The notes beneath the pieces are model-generated. The model ran no database searches, had not been told where the DNA came from, and was given only the letters and a program-made list of their open reading frames with translations. From positions 436,501 through 500,500 of the forward strand of contig NC_059550.1 of assembly GCF_905220415.1 (NCBI RefSeq): 64,000 nt of DNA, in the 5' to 3' direction. This DNA comes from Colias croceus (Eukaryota; Arthropoda; Insecta; Lepidoptera; Pieridae). This document shows, piece by piece, positions 9,701 through 21,700 of the stretch; the stretch's first letter is position 1, and the number at the start of each line of letters is the position of its first letter. The translations under genes were made by a program, and so were the position numbers.

Positions 9701-12700
9701 AGGTTTAGTCTATATTTTTATTTTGAAAAAAAAATGTAATGAAATGTTTTGAATTACGTTTTAATTACTAGCTTTGCCTAATTGTTTAGTTTTAATTAGA
9801 TACTTTGCTTATGTGGCAGTCGATTAGGCGCAAGATAGCAATGTTTTTCTCCAAATAACTTATAGCGATAGAAAAACCGACGTTGCAACGCTGAAAATTG
9901 TTGTTCAATCGAAACTATGAGACTTTTATGAAATTAGTACATTGATGAAAATAAAAATAAAAATTCTTCAGCTTTATTTATTTATTTAAAGCTGGGTGGT
10001 GATGTAAAGTTATTGTTTTTCATTCCCATCGTAAAAAGTTAGCGTAAGTTTGCTATCTTGACACTATTGTCCAAAAAAACACCTCTATAATAATTTCCGT
10101 ATGTACTTGCCCTTTTCTGTCTCTACCATTTCGCTGCAGGCGCTAAAATCGCGGCCGTCATCAGCCCGCAAGTCAGTACTGATCGACCCTTCAGCCAAGC
10201 CCTCTGAGGCTGCGGGCATGACGCGGCTCATGTCACGCATGTCCACGGCATCTATGCCAAGACCGTCCATGTCTATAATGAGGAAACCGTCGTCTTCTAA
10301 GACGTCGTCTGATGCGGATGTTGTCACTCGTGATGAGATGCAGTAAGTTTAATTTGGTTTGATTTTTTTTTTCACTAAGTATTGGCGAATAGTCATTATT
10401 TATTTATGTCGAGTCGTGACTCGTGAACCCATTTCGATTTTGTGAACGCGTAGAAATAAGACTGGTGGTGATATTGATTTGTTTCCACTGTCCATAGTAT
10501 CTATTCTATGATTAGATCTTCAAAACTGCGGAACGAATTTTGATGTGTTTTTTTTAAATATAATTATCGTAATAAAAATGAAGTTTATACTTAGTACCTA
10601 CTTAATTAGTTAATAAATAAATGCTATTAATATTGCCAGAGACTCGATACACGAATTGCGAGAAGAATTAATCAAAGCAATGAACACTATGACAAATAAA
10701 GCGACGGCGAGTGCAGACAATGCTTTGTACACTGCTAAAAATGTTGGTAAGAAAGTTACGAATATAATAAAAAAGCTGGTTTTCTATTGTAGTTTATAAT
10801 AGGTACGTATTAACTTTTTAAGCTCAGATTCATGGGTATTCCTTTTCTAGCTGATAAGCTAGATATAGCTTTATCACTGGACTCCCGCATCTCGACGCTG
10901 CACTCTCTAGCGACGGATTACGCGGAGCAATTGCATGGGTTCGATGCCGGGTTGGCCACACAGGTAATTTTGATACAATTGCTATCCCTTCTAATATTAT
11001 AAAAGCGAAAGTAACTCCGTCTGTCTGTCTGTCTGTCTATTACGCTTTCCCGCTTAAACCTCTCAACCGATTTTGATGAAATCTGGAACAGACAATCTTT
11101 AGACCCTGAGAAAGAACATGGGCTACCTTTTATTGCGAAATATGTACCACGGGCGAAGCCTGGGTGGATCGCTAAATCGGGTTTCCACACTGGAAATAAT
11201 ATTGCTTTAAAACTTTAAACATTATGGTACGGGGGCTGAAGATAATTTGATTTCGATCGTTTTCTCAGATGCAAAGTTTCCGCGAGCAAATGGTGCAAAT
11301 GCGAGCCGACCTCAAGGGCGGTCTCACACTGCTCGAGAGTGTTAACAATAATGCTGAAACTGCTGGTAATACGATTGTAGACTTGTAAAATATGTTTTGA
11401 AGTGAAACTTCTCTATCGGGGGTGGAAAAAAATTTAGTGTAACATTTTTTCGTTACGCGTGACATTTTTCCGTTACGCGCCATTTTTTTCTTATCCCTAC
11501 CACGCGTGATTCGACGTATTTCTGTAAAGTTGCATTTGGTAAACTATTTTTTGAAAATGAAGGGCATAAAGAAGTTTCACTTCTTACGTGTGTAGGTACA
11601 CTAGTACACGCACACATCTTTTTTAAATATTATATTGTATTGCCGAAAGACTTCATCGTCATATGAATTATTTTTTTCCATTGTGTGTGATTAGCTTGCA
11701 TATAACCGTGAGTCTGTGATATAACTTAGTTCTGATAATTTTAAAAATTTTGAGCTATTACAGGCTATTACCACTATAAGTTGAAATCAAGCACTTGCTA
11801 AATGTCTAGCAAGTTATTTCAACTGGGACTCATATAAAGTGCTCTATTTACTGCATAACTTTTGTGAACAAACGTGATTGTGAAAAACGAATTTTAGTCA
11901 CAGATAGACAAACATTAATTATGAATTTATCTATTATTCTTTAACAAATAATTTCACTTTATAGCGGTGACAGAATTAACAGAGCGATACCAAGATCTAG
12001 TTACAGAGTTGGACACAACGCTGCACGCGCACCGCTCGCTCACTAATTTCCAAACTCAACTTGCTAATGAGTTACATGTTAGTTATTATTATTAAGTAGT
12101 AAGTAGTATTGTAAAAGAAATCCTATCCTACTAAACTATAATATTATAAATGCGAAAGTTTGTGAGGATGTGTGTGTGTGTTTGTTACTCTTTCACGCAA
12201 ATACTACAGAACCGATTACAATGAAATTTAGCACACATAAAGAGGGTAACTTGGATTAACACATAGGATAGGTTTTATCCCGGAAATCCCACGGGAAAAC
12301 GCGGGCGAAGCCGCGGGCGGAAAGTATTAAATACATAATTTGAAAGGCGTGCAAAATGTCTGTTATTAAAATGATACGTTTAAATTTCAATGACACAATA
12401 AATAGGCAAATATTGGTGTTCGCAGTTTGTATCTTTCAGGTAGTAAAGTCACTATTGATCCGGTTCATAAACTGGTGGATAAACTTCCTTGCATTTCAAA
12501 ATTGACATTATTTGAATTGCCTGGCAGAGATGGCTTAGAACCATTAGGCCGCCATTTGTTCATATAAATTAGGATATTTATAAAATAAGATAAATAAATT
12601 GCAAATTTAATTAGGTATTCTTTCGATTTCGATTCAATCCGACTTTCAATACTTTTTTCACATAAGTATTAAGAGAAGTAAAAAGCTTGTAAGTTTTGTA

Positions 12701-15700
12701 TTTTTTTCAATTACAGAGTCTAGTTGAATGCGTGGAGATGCTTCGAGAGCAAAAGGCCGATCGCGATGAAGTGGTCGACGGATTGAGGGATAAGGTGATA
12801 AAACCTGAATTAAATAACGAAATTGGTACAATATGTAATTAATGGTAATTTGGTATGAAATTATTAGTAGAGAGCGTAGTAGATAAAATATTATCTTTAC
12901 GTAATATTTCGAGACCATTTGGTGTGGCGAAAAGTTAAATACCCGAAACTTGTAATACTATAGAAAAGCAACACTTATCTTAATCGGATTTTTTAAAGAA
13001 TAGATAAAAAGTCGATCACGAGGCAGGAATTCGAACATTTTGAACCCGCGTTAAAAATGTTTCGCATAAGTAATGTCGGTGATCAAATTTTTTCTATTTA
13101 AAAAAACCTAATTTATTTTAAATGTCAAATTCAAATGTATTTTATTTTATCTACAGGCGGATACCTCCCGCCTGGCTGGTCTGCTCACTGAGTCTGAATT
13201 CGCGACAGTTCGAGCTGATCTCGAAAGACGACTTGCTGTGTGCCATGACAAGTTTCAGAGGCAGGATAATGTGTGGATGGTACGGCTATTAGCTTGGCAA
13301 TTTATTAACCGATAAATAATAATAAATATTTCGGGAAAATTTTCACACACGGCACGATCTGATCCCATACTTAGCTTTCGCTTGTGTTATTGAAACCAGA
13401 TGGCTGATAAACATACATAATATATAATTTTAAATAAATACTTATACAGATAATTAACGTGTGGGAATAGAACCCACGACCAGAGACTTGAAAGGAAGGG
13501 TCAACCAAGCCAATCGGTCAGTCATAAGATAAGGAATATGTTTCTTTCGTTATCTATCTTTGTTAGATCTAATTTATTCCCATTTTTCTCATTAAATCTT
13601 GTTTAACAAAATTTAACACAAAATTTGTTTTAATCTTTACATAAGATTTAAAAAAATGTTAATATTTTACAAATAGTTGTCTTCTAGAGAATACTTCAGG
13701 GTTGTTTAATATTGTGTTTTGGTAATTACAGACGGCCATAAAAGACCTGAACAAGATAACAGATGGCAAGTCGGAGATCATTGATCTTCTATCAGCTCGA
13801 GACGAGCTGCAGAAGGAGCTGCGGCTGCTGCATCAGAGGCTGCAGGTGCTGGCTGCTGTGCTGGGGGAGCCTAATGTGAGTGTAGTGGGAAATAATTATT
13901 GTTTTTATAGAGAGACATTTTTTATACCTACACCTCTTTTGTGAATTGGAAAGAAACCTATTGTGAGCATCCAAATGTTTGCGATGCGATGCGAATTAGG
14001 ATTTAAGCGTGGGGACCCTAAAAGAAAGTGCTCGCGATTTCCATCTAAATGTACTTTAGAATCTCTAGGCAGATGATAGAAAACGTTCAGAATAGAATTC
14101 GTTGTCGATATAAAAAAATAGTAATTGACATAAGCTTAAGACGTTTTGCTAATGTTTGCTCCGGGTGGGAATCGAACCTACGACCTCTGGCTTGGAAGGC
14201 AGGGGTACAGAGGTACCGGTACCGGAAGGCAGGGGGAACCAACCAAGCCAACCGGTCAGTCCAAATGATTTCATTATGATGTTAAGTTTGTATTTTTAAC
14301 TGTTTGATTTTGTCTTTACCGGTTCATTGGTGACAAGTAAATGATTCTCTATCAGTCTGTGTATTCATCACACGCAGGCGGCAGTGATAAAGCGCAAGCT
14401 CGCCAGTGGCGCGTCGTGTGCGGCGTGCGGTGCGCCCGCGCTCATGTCGCCGCGTGACGTCACACACGGCGCGCCGCCCAAACTACCCGCACTGCGGGAC
14501 AAGAGGGGGGAGGGGGAGGGGGAGGACAGGGGCAGGGGAGAGGGAGGGAGGGAGGGGGAGGTGTGTCTGAAGGAGTGGATGCCGGCTGAGCGGCCGGATG
14601 ATCGGTGAGTGGGGGAGGGAGAGGCTATAGATAGATAGAATGGGTAATATATTCAGAGTTCTGCGTTCGTAAGATGCTTTACCAGGGTTAACATAGTTCA
14701 CCCATTCGTTCGCATTGTGAGATACTAGCCCTTCCGTTAACATCGATAGATACCACGCAAATAAAAAAAAACATGACGGCAATGTCGCCAGCTATAGTCG
14801 AGCCAATTTAATAGGCAACATTTGACGTCTATCAATTTTATCTTCGAAGAGAGGTAACCTGCTTAAAAACATCGATTAAAGTGTATTAATCGATACGGAT
14901 TTGAAACATTTGTCTATCGAATTTATTAATTTATGATGATTTTTATTCACAAGTAATCAATGCATTCGATTCTAGATGTCAGATTTCGATTTTTAGAGTA
15001 ACGTCTCTAGTATTTAAAAAGAAAAAAGGTTTATTGACACAAAATTGTAGCGACGTCAGTTCTTCAATTCAGAAATTGATTATTATGTTTAGGATGGTTT
15101 ATCAGTAAAATGAAATCTTAAAATTACTTGTATCGGTCATTATTATTATAAATATGCAATCGTAATTGAAATAAGTTAAGCAAATGTGCAGTTCTAACAA
15201 AACGAAATATCATGTTATTCTATGTCGTCGTTACTAGGTTACGTTGTTGAATTTTGTTGAACTGTCAAATGTTGCCTATTAAAATGGCTCTACTATAGGT
15301 ACGTATCGAAGCAGTTAATACCACTATCGTATTGGGAAACTGTAATGTTAGTGTGTGTTTTTGAATAAATAAATAAATATGGATGTGTACTAATCAACAT
15401 GTTCCCATGTTGTTTTAGTTATTTGAATGATATAAAATTTAGTTTTTTTTTTATTTCCCATTTCATACCCTTCCCACTACTATACTTCCACATACAACAT
15501 GTATGTATGTATGTAGGCACATCTGCCACCGCTGGTGCGGCGGCTCCCACACGCTGGTCACAGGCTGCACGCGGCGGGAACAAGCGTTGCCGACCGAACA
15601 CAGTGTGCCCACTAAACGGTATACTGGGTATGGGACTGATGGAAGGGTGAGTTTAATTTAATTATATGGTTGTTTGCAGTTTTTTACACAGTGGCTATGT

Positions 15701-16900
15701 GATAAAAAAACACGATTATTCACTTTTCCCGGTCATTATGAATAATGCCCACTCTATTTTGGGCAAGGTAATAAAATAGATAAACTGAAGTGTTTGCATA
15801 GTCGATGGTTTGAATAAGTTTGTTGGAGTGGATTAGGTTAGGCTACTATTTTTTTTAACTACCCAGAATAGGCTCCGTCGTCTTAGCCGCGGTCCAATTT
15901 ATCACATTGGCCGGGAACAACTAGGAAATTATTAATACTGCCCGATCCTAGTGATAAATTCACGATATCTCAAAGACTTACTTATTACATGGACCACGGG
16001 CTATCGGGAATTATTAATAATGACCGGTCACAACTCACAGTGTTAAATTAATCAGTTTGCTCTTCGCTCTTTGACCTTATTAATAAAAATTTCTGGTCCT
16101 TATTAATATTGCCCAGTTAATCACGTTACCCGTAACATATTAACGTACAATACATAGTACCTTACACACATACTTTGTAAAATTTTAACAGTTATAATCC
16201 GAATCCAGACAGTTTATCGTTAATAAAGCAAAAATCATTGTACTTCGTTCAGTCGTTTTGGAATTTTAAGTGGTACAAACAACACGACTTTTATAAACAT
16301 ATTATTTTTTTATAAAAAAATAACAATGAATACCATTCCCCAGTTGTATATGATGGAAGACGAGTTGCAGCCGTGCATCGAATGCAACGAGGTGAACGCG
16401 AAGGTGCCTGATGATGTACCGACCCTGGACCTTGGAGCTGGTGATAGAAGTAAGACACTAACATTTATTGTAACACTAGCTTTCCTCCCGCAGCTTTACC
16501 CGCATTGTAAAGGAAAATAGTTTCAGTTTCCGTGGGATTTCTAGAAAAAAATATCCGATATTTTTTATCAAATTTCATCAAAATTGGATAAGTATGTTAG
16601 GGGTGAAGTAAAGACAAACAGACAAAGCTACTTGCGCTTTTATAATATAGTAAGGATAGTAGAAATGCGTTGTATAAACTCCAGAATGGCAATGCGAAAG
16701 TCAGGTAATTGCCTGACTCGGGTAAGAGACCGAGCGAGACGTAGACTATTTAGCTTTGCTAATAAAGTCACACATATGCTTCTTATTTTTGGCTTATATC
16801 TTAATACATTATATATCATTTTATCTGATATATGAGATTAACAACTACTCTTGACTATTGCAACATAAAGTCTGTATATTTCTCTACAGATCCTCAATGA
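3766..16900 (+). CDS. DUF4795 protein, C16orf96/QRICH2-like, 19 coding exons
   Basis: Coding exons are 3766-3852, 4159-5076, 5366-5405, 5493-5525, 8386-8412, 8796-8983, 9423-9572, 10140-10342, 10640-10746, 10851-10963, 11269-11365, 11965-12077, 12717-12794, 13157-13279, 13732-13875, 14378-14604, 15517-15646, 16344-16449 and 16890-16900. All have GT-AG borders and agreeing phases, and they total 2895 nt (964 aa plus stop). The N terminus (SVEDLINQAMG...NVINFKVLQMVLHILA) matches the start of the C16orf96/QRICH2 family. The middle is heptad-like and helical. The C terminus carries paired cysteines (CAAC about residues 821-824; CHRWCGGSHTL about 886-896; CIEC about 941-944), and the R-[WY]-C-G-G-S-H-T motif is typical of DUF4795. 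Vertebrate QRICH2 is a sperm-flagellum protein; a testis role here is inference. AATAAA follows at 17147. Confidence 0.88.
4159..5076 (+). CDS. Exon 2 of the DUF4795 gene: EKAEK-rich charged repeat
   Basis: This 918-nt exon encodes residues 30-335. After the conserved N-terminal helix and a Ser/Pro linker (SGSSSPSPRSPKGR), about 240 residues are built from an imprecise 11-14 residue unit such as EKAEKLSQKEQEKAEKMSQK. The repeat is visible in the DNA (AAGGAACAAGAAAAGGCTGA units). It should form a long single alpha-helix or coiled coil. Open frames on the opposite strand here only mirror the repeat. An earlier GT at 4279 could give a short exon that omits the repeat (phase 0 as well), so an isoform without it is possible. 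Confidence 0.85.
5685..5761 (+). pseudogene. THAP zinc-finger exon of a P-type transposase (fragment)
   Basis: The ATG at 5685 opens MPTCVLRYCTNNTKNTEKCK then GITFHQ, followed by GTAAGTAAC at 5762. The M-P-x-C-x4-C start and the later T-F-H before a splice site are the classic first half of a C2CH THAP domain. The second exon, with the completing Cys-His and AVPTIF box, is not recognisable downstream, and no transposase catalytic domain follows, so the gene is broken. Confidence 0.7.
6961..7700. mobile_element. MITE with terminal GTTTTTAACCGACTTCAA repeats
   Basis: The ends read GTTTTTAACCGACTTCAAAA (left) and TTGAAGTCGGTTGTTTTTAA (right). A shorter relative, 269 bp in the opposite orientation, is at 52161-52429 and shares the block GGTGTACATACAT/ACCTCGGAGTAATCGG. 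The right third is a very large palindrome (7415-7699), listed separately. There is no ORF. Confidence 0.75.
7415..7699. repeat. Near-perfect 128-bp inverted repeat (giant hairpin)
   Basis: The left arm (7415-7542) and right arm (7573-7699) are near-perfect reverse complements with about one mismatch in the inner part (GAAGTCGG versus GATGTCGG). They are separated by a 30-nt loop that itself contains ACTAAGCACTTAGT. The near identity of the arms suggests a recent origin or gene conversion. If transcribed within the DUF4795 pre-mRNA, it would form a long dsRNA stem. Confidence 0.9.
8566..8753 (+). mobile_element. Helitron-like short repeat
   Basis: It opens TCTATAATATTATAAAGCTG and ends GCGAAGCGCAGCTAG followed by T. 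It belongs to the subfamily with GAACGCGCTAATCTCAGGAA. It lies in intron 5 of the DUF4795 gene. Confidence 0.7.
9573..9620 (+). promoter_or_regulatory. Tandemly duplicated splice donor
   Basis: A 24-bp unit (GCGGCTGCTGTTAGTTTATC then AAAG) is repeated with few changes, so two GTTAGT donors lie at 9573 and 9597. Both are in phase 0 with the next exon at 10140. Use of the second adds eight residues (VSLSKAAD). The model above uses the first. Confidence 0.6.
10990..11175 (+). mobile_element. Helitron-like short repeat
   Basis: It opens TCTAATATTATAAAAGCGAA with a CTGT microsatellite and ends GGGTGGATCGCTAA. It has the GTACCACGGGCGAAGCC-type hairpin end and lies in an intron of the DUF4795 gene. 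Confidence 0.7.
11399..11583. mobile_element. MITE with GAAGTGAAACTTCT ends
   Basis: The ends GAAGTGAAACTTCTCTATC and AAAGAAGTTTCACTTC are inverted repeats about 185 bp apart. Related ends occur at about 44910-45060, 37500-37545 and 37918-37960. It is intronic with no ORF. Confidence 0.55.
12126..12328 (+). mobile_element. Helitron-like short repeat
   Basis: It opens TCCTACTAAACTATAATATT and contains CCGGAAATCCCACGGGAAAA. It ends with the hairpin CGCGGGCGAAGCCGCGGGCG; the terminal CTAG has decayed. It is intronic. Confidence 0.7.
13438..13530 (-). mobile_element. tRNA-derived SINE fragment
   Basis: On the minus strand, GTGGGTTCTATTCCCACAC resembles a tRNA B box, and the rest (GACCGATTGGCTTGGTTGAC) matches the SINE fragment at 14160-14265. 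It lies in an intron. It is not a functional tRNA. Confidence 0.5.
14160..14265 (-). mobile_element. tRNA-derived SINE fragment
   Basis: On the minus strand, GGTTCGATTCCCACCC is a good B box and GGTTGGCTTGGTTGG precedes it. A short internal duplication (GGTACAGAGGTACCGGTACC on the plus strand) is present. It is related to 13438-13530 and intronic. Confidence 0.55.
14793..15297. mobile_element. 505-bp MITE, copy 2 (inverted relative to copy 1)
   Basis: It has the same length, termini and interior as 128-632, read on the opposite strand, with only scattered substitutions. It lies in the intron between the exons at 14378-14604 and 15517-15646 of the DUF4795 gene. Confidence 0.8.
15700..16140. 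repeat. Motif-rich stretch, probable transposon remnant
   Basis: A motif close to GGTCATTATTAATAATGCCC recurs near 15731, 15930, 16000 (reversed), 16072 and 16094. A companion motif, TTAATCACNTTNCCCGG, recurs near 15716, 15897 and 16127. Both orientations occur. No clean terminal repeats were found. It lies in an intron of the DUF4795 gene. Confidence 0.45.
16476..16657 (-). mobile_element. Helitron-like short repeat
   Basis: On the minus strand it runs to a degenerate hairpin and CTAG at 16476-16479, preceded on the plus strand by A. It is older and more diverged than most copies and lies in the last intron of the DUF4795 gene. Confidence 0.6.
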
Positions 16901-17146
16901 AATGCGGTTACATGGAAATTATGAAGAACAAAAAAGATTTAAAATTTACAAATTTCTTAACCATTGTATTTATATGCATATTAAATTATGTTTGATTGAA
17001 ACAGACAGTTTTTTATTTTTCTTGTTATTTAGTGTGTATCCCAATACCTTTACCATCATACATCTATATACATAAATGGAAACACATATGTATGATCAAT
17101 TATTATGTATATCTAATTTTCTATTTTATGTTTTCTACATATTTGA

Positions 17147-17152
17147 AATAAA
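17147..17152 (+). terminator. Polyadenylation signal of the DUF4795 gene
   Basis: AATAAA lies 247 nt after the stop codon at 16898-16900. It is the best-placed hexamer before the convergent minus-strand gene. Confidence 0.5.
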
Positions 17153-17240
17153 TTGAATTTTATATTTAGGTCCTGCAAAAAAAATAACTACTAGTTAGTA
17201 AATAGGTAGGTAAATAAAAATGCGATATTAAATTGAAGTT

Positions 17241-17246
17241 TTTATT
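17241..17246 (-). terminator. Polyadenylation signal for the minus-strand exon at 17347-17639
   Basis: AATAAA on the minus strand (TTTATT at 17241-17246) lies about 100 nt past the stop codon. With the plus-strand signal at 17147, it gives a tight tail-to-tail arrangement. Confidence 0.4.
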
Positions 17247-17346
17247 GTAAAAATAAATAAATAATTTACATTTTCGAAGCGTATTTACACCTTATTCGCA
17301 CGTCTAGAATAATTTAAATAAATAGTTTTACTTTATAAAATATAAT

Positions 17347-17639
17347 TTAAGCATTTATATTGAAAGCATATAGAACTTTGGAATTAATATAAGTTACTGG
17401 TATTGGATTATACGGAACATTAAAATAATATACAGCATGTTCTTCTTTATCTCCCGAAAATATAAGGATAAAATTGTCCGAAGAATTTTTCAAATATTTT
17501 TTTTGACAAAATTGCTTCGTACTTGACGTAATCAAGTTATCTTCAATTTTGTGCGACACGTAAAACGATGGAAATCGTTCAAACGTTAAAATATACTCTG
17601 GGCTTAAAACAACAGCAAAATTTTCAAAGAAGAAACACA
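17347..17639 (-). CDS. Probable terminal exon of an unrecognised gene
   Basis: After the acceptor TACAG (just above 17639) an open frame of about 97 codons encodes CFFFENFAVVLSPEYILTFE and later FSGDKEEHAVYYFNVPYNP, ending FNINA and TAA. The composition looks like a folded beta-rich domain rather than chance AT-rich translation, there is a plausible acceptor, and a polyadenylation hexamer follows. No in-frame ATG opens it, so upstream exons must exist, but none is clear between here and the stop of the next minus-strand gene at 18745. It could be nested in that gene's intron, be an alternative last exon, or be a relic. Confidence 0.4.
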
Positions 17640-18744
17640 CTGTATTTAATTAATTTCTAGAAATTTAACATTATTGTACACATTCTATTATCTACTATCT
17701 TATGAGAAATAGGTAATGGATATAATTTTAAAAGAGTATCTATCTACTATGATGATATCAGTATTTTACAAAGTAAGAAATAAGTGGAATGATTTTAAGT
17801 TTAATAAACTTGTATTAAATATTTTTAATCATCGATCCTGAAAGTATGTTAACGATTTTAGTACACCACATTACAATTTATTTATTCGCTATAGTGGCAT
17901 GGCAATACTGTTTGTTAAATATGTCCTATACTTATAAACTCTAATATTACCTATTTTATTTAAAGTTAAAATCACTCATAAATTATTACATTATAATCAC
18001 AACTTATATTATTTATCGATAAAAGTCATCAATTAATAAATAACACTAACTAGGTACTTATGTGGTAATATAAAACTGATGAATACATGAGAAAAATGGA
18101 GGGAAAGCTAACCGTCAAATGTCAATTTGTTTTTTTAAACACAACATGGCCAATATAATCGGATACTAGCAATTGCATTTTTTCTATTAAAATTCGAAAT
18201 TGATTGCAAAGTGACAACTGTTTTAGATTCATAAATAAGCATGTATCAATTTTTTCTGATAGAATTTAACTTTTAACTCAAATATCTTAGGCCAATATCA
18301 TGTTCCATGTCGACAATGCAAAACATTTGCATAATGGATGTTGATATTAGCTATAGATGCTCGTAAAATATAGCTACACAATCTATCTGTCTATCCAGAC
18401 GGATAAATAACAATTAAATTTTTCATTTGTTTCCTAATCTAGTGTCCACATCTGTGGTCCACATGTATATGTAGTTCCCAACTCTACAGATTTTTGCGAA
18501 TCCTAAATGTGTCACAGGAACTATATTTGCGATTAATTTTTTATCAATTAAATTACAATTATTTTAGTATTGATTTGATTCACTTTTAAATCAATGTCAT
18601 TAGTCATAATAATAAATTAATTATTTTAAGACTAACACAGCTCTTTAAAAATTTTTTGTTTCTAACAAAATGAGACCTGGTTGCTTGAATAAATAAATAA
18701 ATTATTACACTTTTAGGTTCTGTAGAGTTGTTAAGCTATAGATA
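17640..18744. other. Gene-free AT-rich stretch
   Basis: No exon with a good frame and splice sites was seen. Part of it should be the 3' UTR of the minus-strand gene ending at 18745; minus-strand AATAAA occurs at about 17955-17960. Confidence 0.4.
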
Positions 18745-21700
18745 TCACTGTGAATCACAATAAAATCGTGAACAGTCGTGGTCCCTGCTGGCCGCCATCA
18801 CGTCTCCGAGCTGGTGGGCCACTGCAGCTGCGTTCGCGCTGTTTCCTCTTGATAACCTGGAAAGTATTAATTATGGTGTTAATATGGGAATCAAATATGT
18901 AAAAATTTCCGATTTGTGGTATGTATGTTCCTAACCTAGTACCTACGACAATGTATGTTCAACTTATATGGATATTTTAGTAACTTATAAAATTAAGTGG
19001 CTTAAGGCAAAATATGAAACCATTTTTATATGAGATGAATTAAGATATAACAAAATAAATATTGGAATAAAAGTAGGTAGGTGAGTATATAATGTCTATA
19101 ATCATTTAAGTTTATTTAATCAAATGTCTTTATAGTCTCTCAGAGCTAATCAAGACGAGATAGTTGTTATGGAAATAAAATGTGTTACGTTTTTTCTACT
19201 ATTCTGATAAATATTGAAAATCGTTTCAAGGAAATCACGTTATAATTTCTAACGATATTTTCCTCGTTAAAGTATATATAGGTAAGTACTTTCATGCGGT
19301 TGTTTACTCGACCGACATCGCAATCTCTATATTTATACGTAAACTTCACGAGGAAGGCGCGGTGCGGTAACTTTGACTGTAGGGCCAGTCCCGCTTTCAC
19401 AAGAAACTCAACATTTTTTACTGCGTAATATTCGAAAAACGTGTACAAATTAACACATCTTATCAGCTTATCGCTAAAGTTTTTGACGCCTTTGTTTCCG
19501 AACGAAACTCTCACTCGACCCTTAAAATATATTTACTAAAATATGTAAATGTCAGTAAAGGTTAACAAAAATAAGTATGTATAAGGAACGATAAGGATCA
19601 ATGCTAGAATAAGATTAGGAGAGACATTAAATAATGTTAAATGTGAATAAAAAAATTTGATTACTCATACAGACTGACAGATGAGATTTTATAAAAAATG
19701 TCAATTCACACAAAAAACCATGGATGCAATGCTTGCTTCGTGTGAAAAGAAAAATATGTATAAGGAACGATAAGGATCAATGCTAGAATAAGATTAAGAG
19801 AGACATTAAATAATGTTAAATGTGAATAAAGAAATTTGATTACTCATACAGACTGACAGATGAGATTTTATAAAAAATGTCAATTCACACAAAAAACCAT
19901 GAATGCAATGCTTGCTTCGTGTGAAAAGAACAATACGTTTACATACAAGCAATTGCAACATTCATTGAAATAATTGCGTCACTTATTGGCAACAATGAAA
20001 CCTGGCAAAAATATTAATTAGCTATTACTATTAGATATATGCGCCGTATCATGATTTACAAATTATTTCCGCAATGATTAATAAATTGTACAAATTTTCC
20101 GCCGGCCAGTTCGGAATGCCGCTTGCACACTTTCTCTGTCCACGTATCCGATTTTATGTAACGGTTCGTTTTGGCGGCAAACTGTCTGAAGTAAAATCTG
20201 GCGGTTGCGTCACCGTCGGTTATGTAATTTCAATATTCGGTTATTAATTTTTAAATTATTCCGTGTAACACTTCCAACAATAGTTGCAATTTTAATTAAA
20301 AAACAATTATTATTAATTTAATATTTTTTTGTTAAGAATAATGAGACTTCGGAGTTCGGAATTTATTCTTTCAAGCGTCATTTGTTTTATGACCTAATAA
20401 TGGTAATACGATAATAATAAATGGAAAGTCTATAAAAGTGATGCGTGCACGATGCGTGTTTAGCCTGTGTTTAAAAAAGGTTGACCTAAATAAATTGTAG
20501 ATAATCATGTTTAAATGTACAACCACAACACACGTAAAATCCAACGCATTTTTGTACATATTTTATCTATAAGAATGAAAAATACGATATAATGTTTTAT
20601 TGACTACTAAATGTTCTATATCACAAAACTAAATGTAACATAGAAAACAATGCAAATGTAGCCATTTGCAAAAACGTGTGACATTGCGTATTGCGTGGTC
20701 ATTATGGCGGGAACACGAAACTATTCGTGAGGAAAATATTAAATAGTTACCATTTCACTTTTCTCCATTTATTTTCTTCGGAATGCTTTATTCGACGTGT
20801 TGCCGAATTAAATTATACTTATTTTTGCACGCATCTCTAAGATATTCGACTTAAGTTGATTTTTTGTGTTTCTATAATGTGAAAAAATACGCGGGAAGAG
20901 ATCTTATAGAAATATAAATAAAAACATATCTATTTTTCAATAACAAAAAAAATAAACTTTATTATCTGTCGTTTGTTTTTCTTTTACTCTTCGGTTCAAT
21001 ATTAAGTTCAAATATTATTTACGAGATATTAACAATGACTTTAACGAATGTCTTAAGCAAATGCACAACAATTAAAAGAATTTGCAGTAACATTAACCGC
21101 AGTATGTATGTCAGTAGATCGTACTCATGAATATGAATATTATGGCTATATCGTATAAGCAATTCATCTCAGTGTATTGCAATACACGGTCGTTTACCAT
21201 GTTGAATTATTAAGTCGACTATTTCTTAAACTTTTATTTTTACAACTGCACTGTTTATATTTAGCTCAAGCACCTATTAATAAGGTAAAGGCACCTAATA
21301 CGGAGGTATTTCGCAACATTTGAAAGTAAGTATCAAAAATAAGCATTTGTAAGTCTTTCTAAAGGTGCCAAACCACTTTATCGTTAAAAGTGGAACTTAA
21401 ATTTTGTATTGCTGTTGAGTCTATGTTTATTTTCATGATATTTCTTATTTTAAAAAAATATTTAAATAGTCAGGTCGATTTTCCCTAATACGGAGGTATG
21501 ATTTTGGTCAGAGCCTAATACTGCGGTAGGCGGCTCCTAATACGGAGGGTCAGAAATTATATTCATTGAAGTTCCGTACAAATAATATTTGTTAAATAAT
21601 AGGAATGCATTAGTAAAGTAAATTGTAAGTTTTTTATTCATTGACCATTGGTTTGATTACGTTGATTCACTTTTAATGTGTTTCATTTATGCTTTTAGTT

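Noticed and set aside
14384..14608. A separate short gene starting at 14384
   Set aside because: It is an internal exon of the DUF4795 gene (14378-14604) with matching phases; the apparent start is an ATA codon within the exon.
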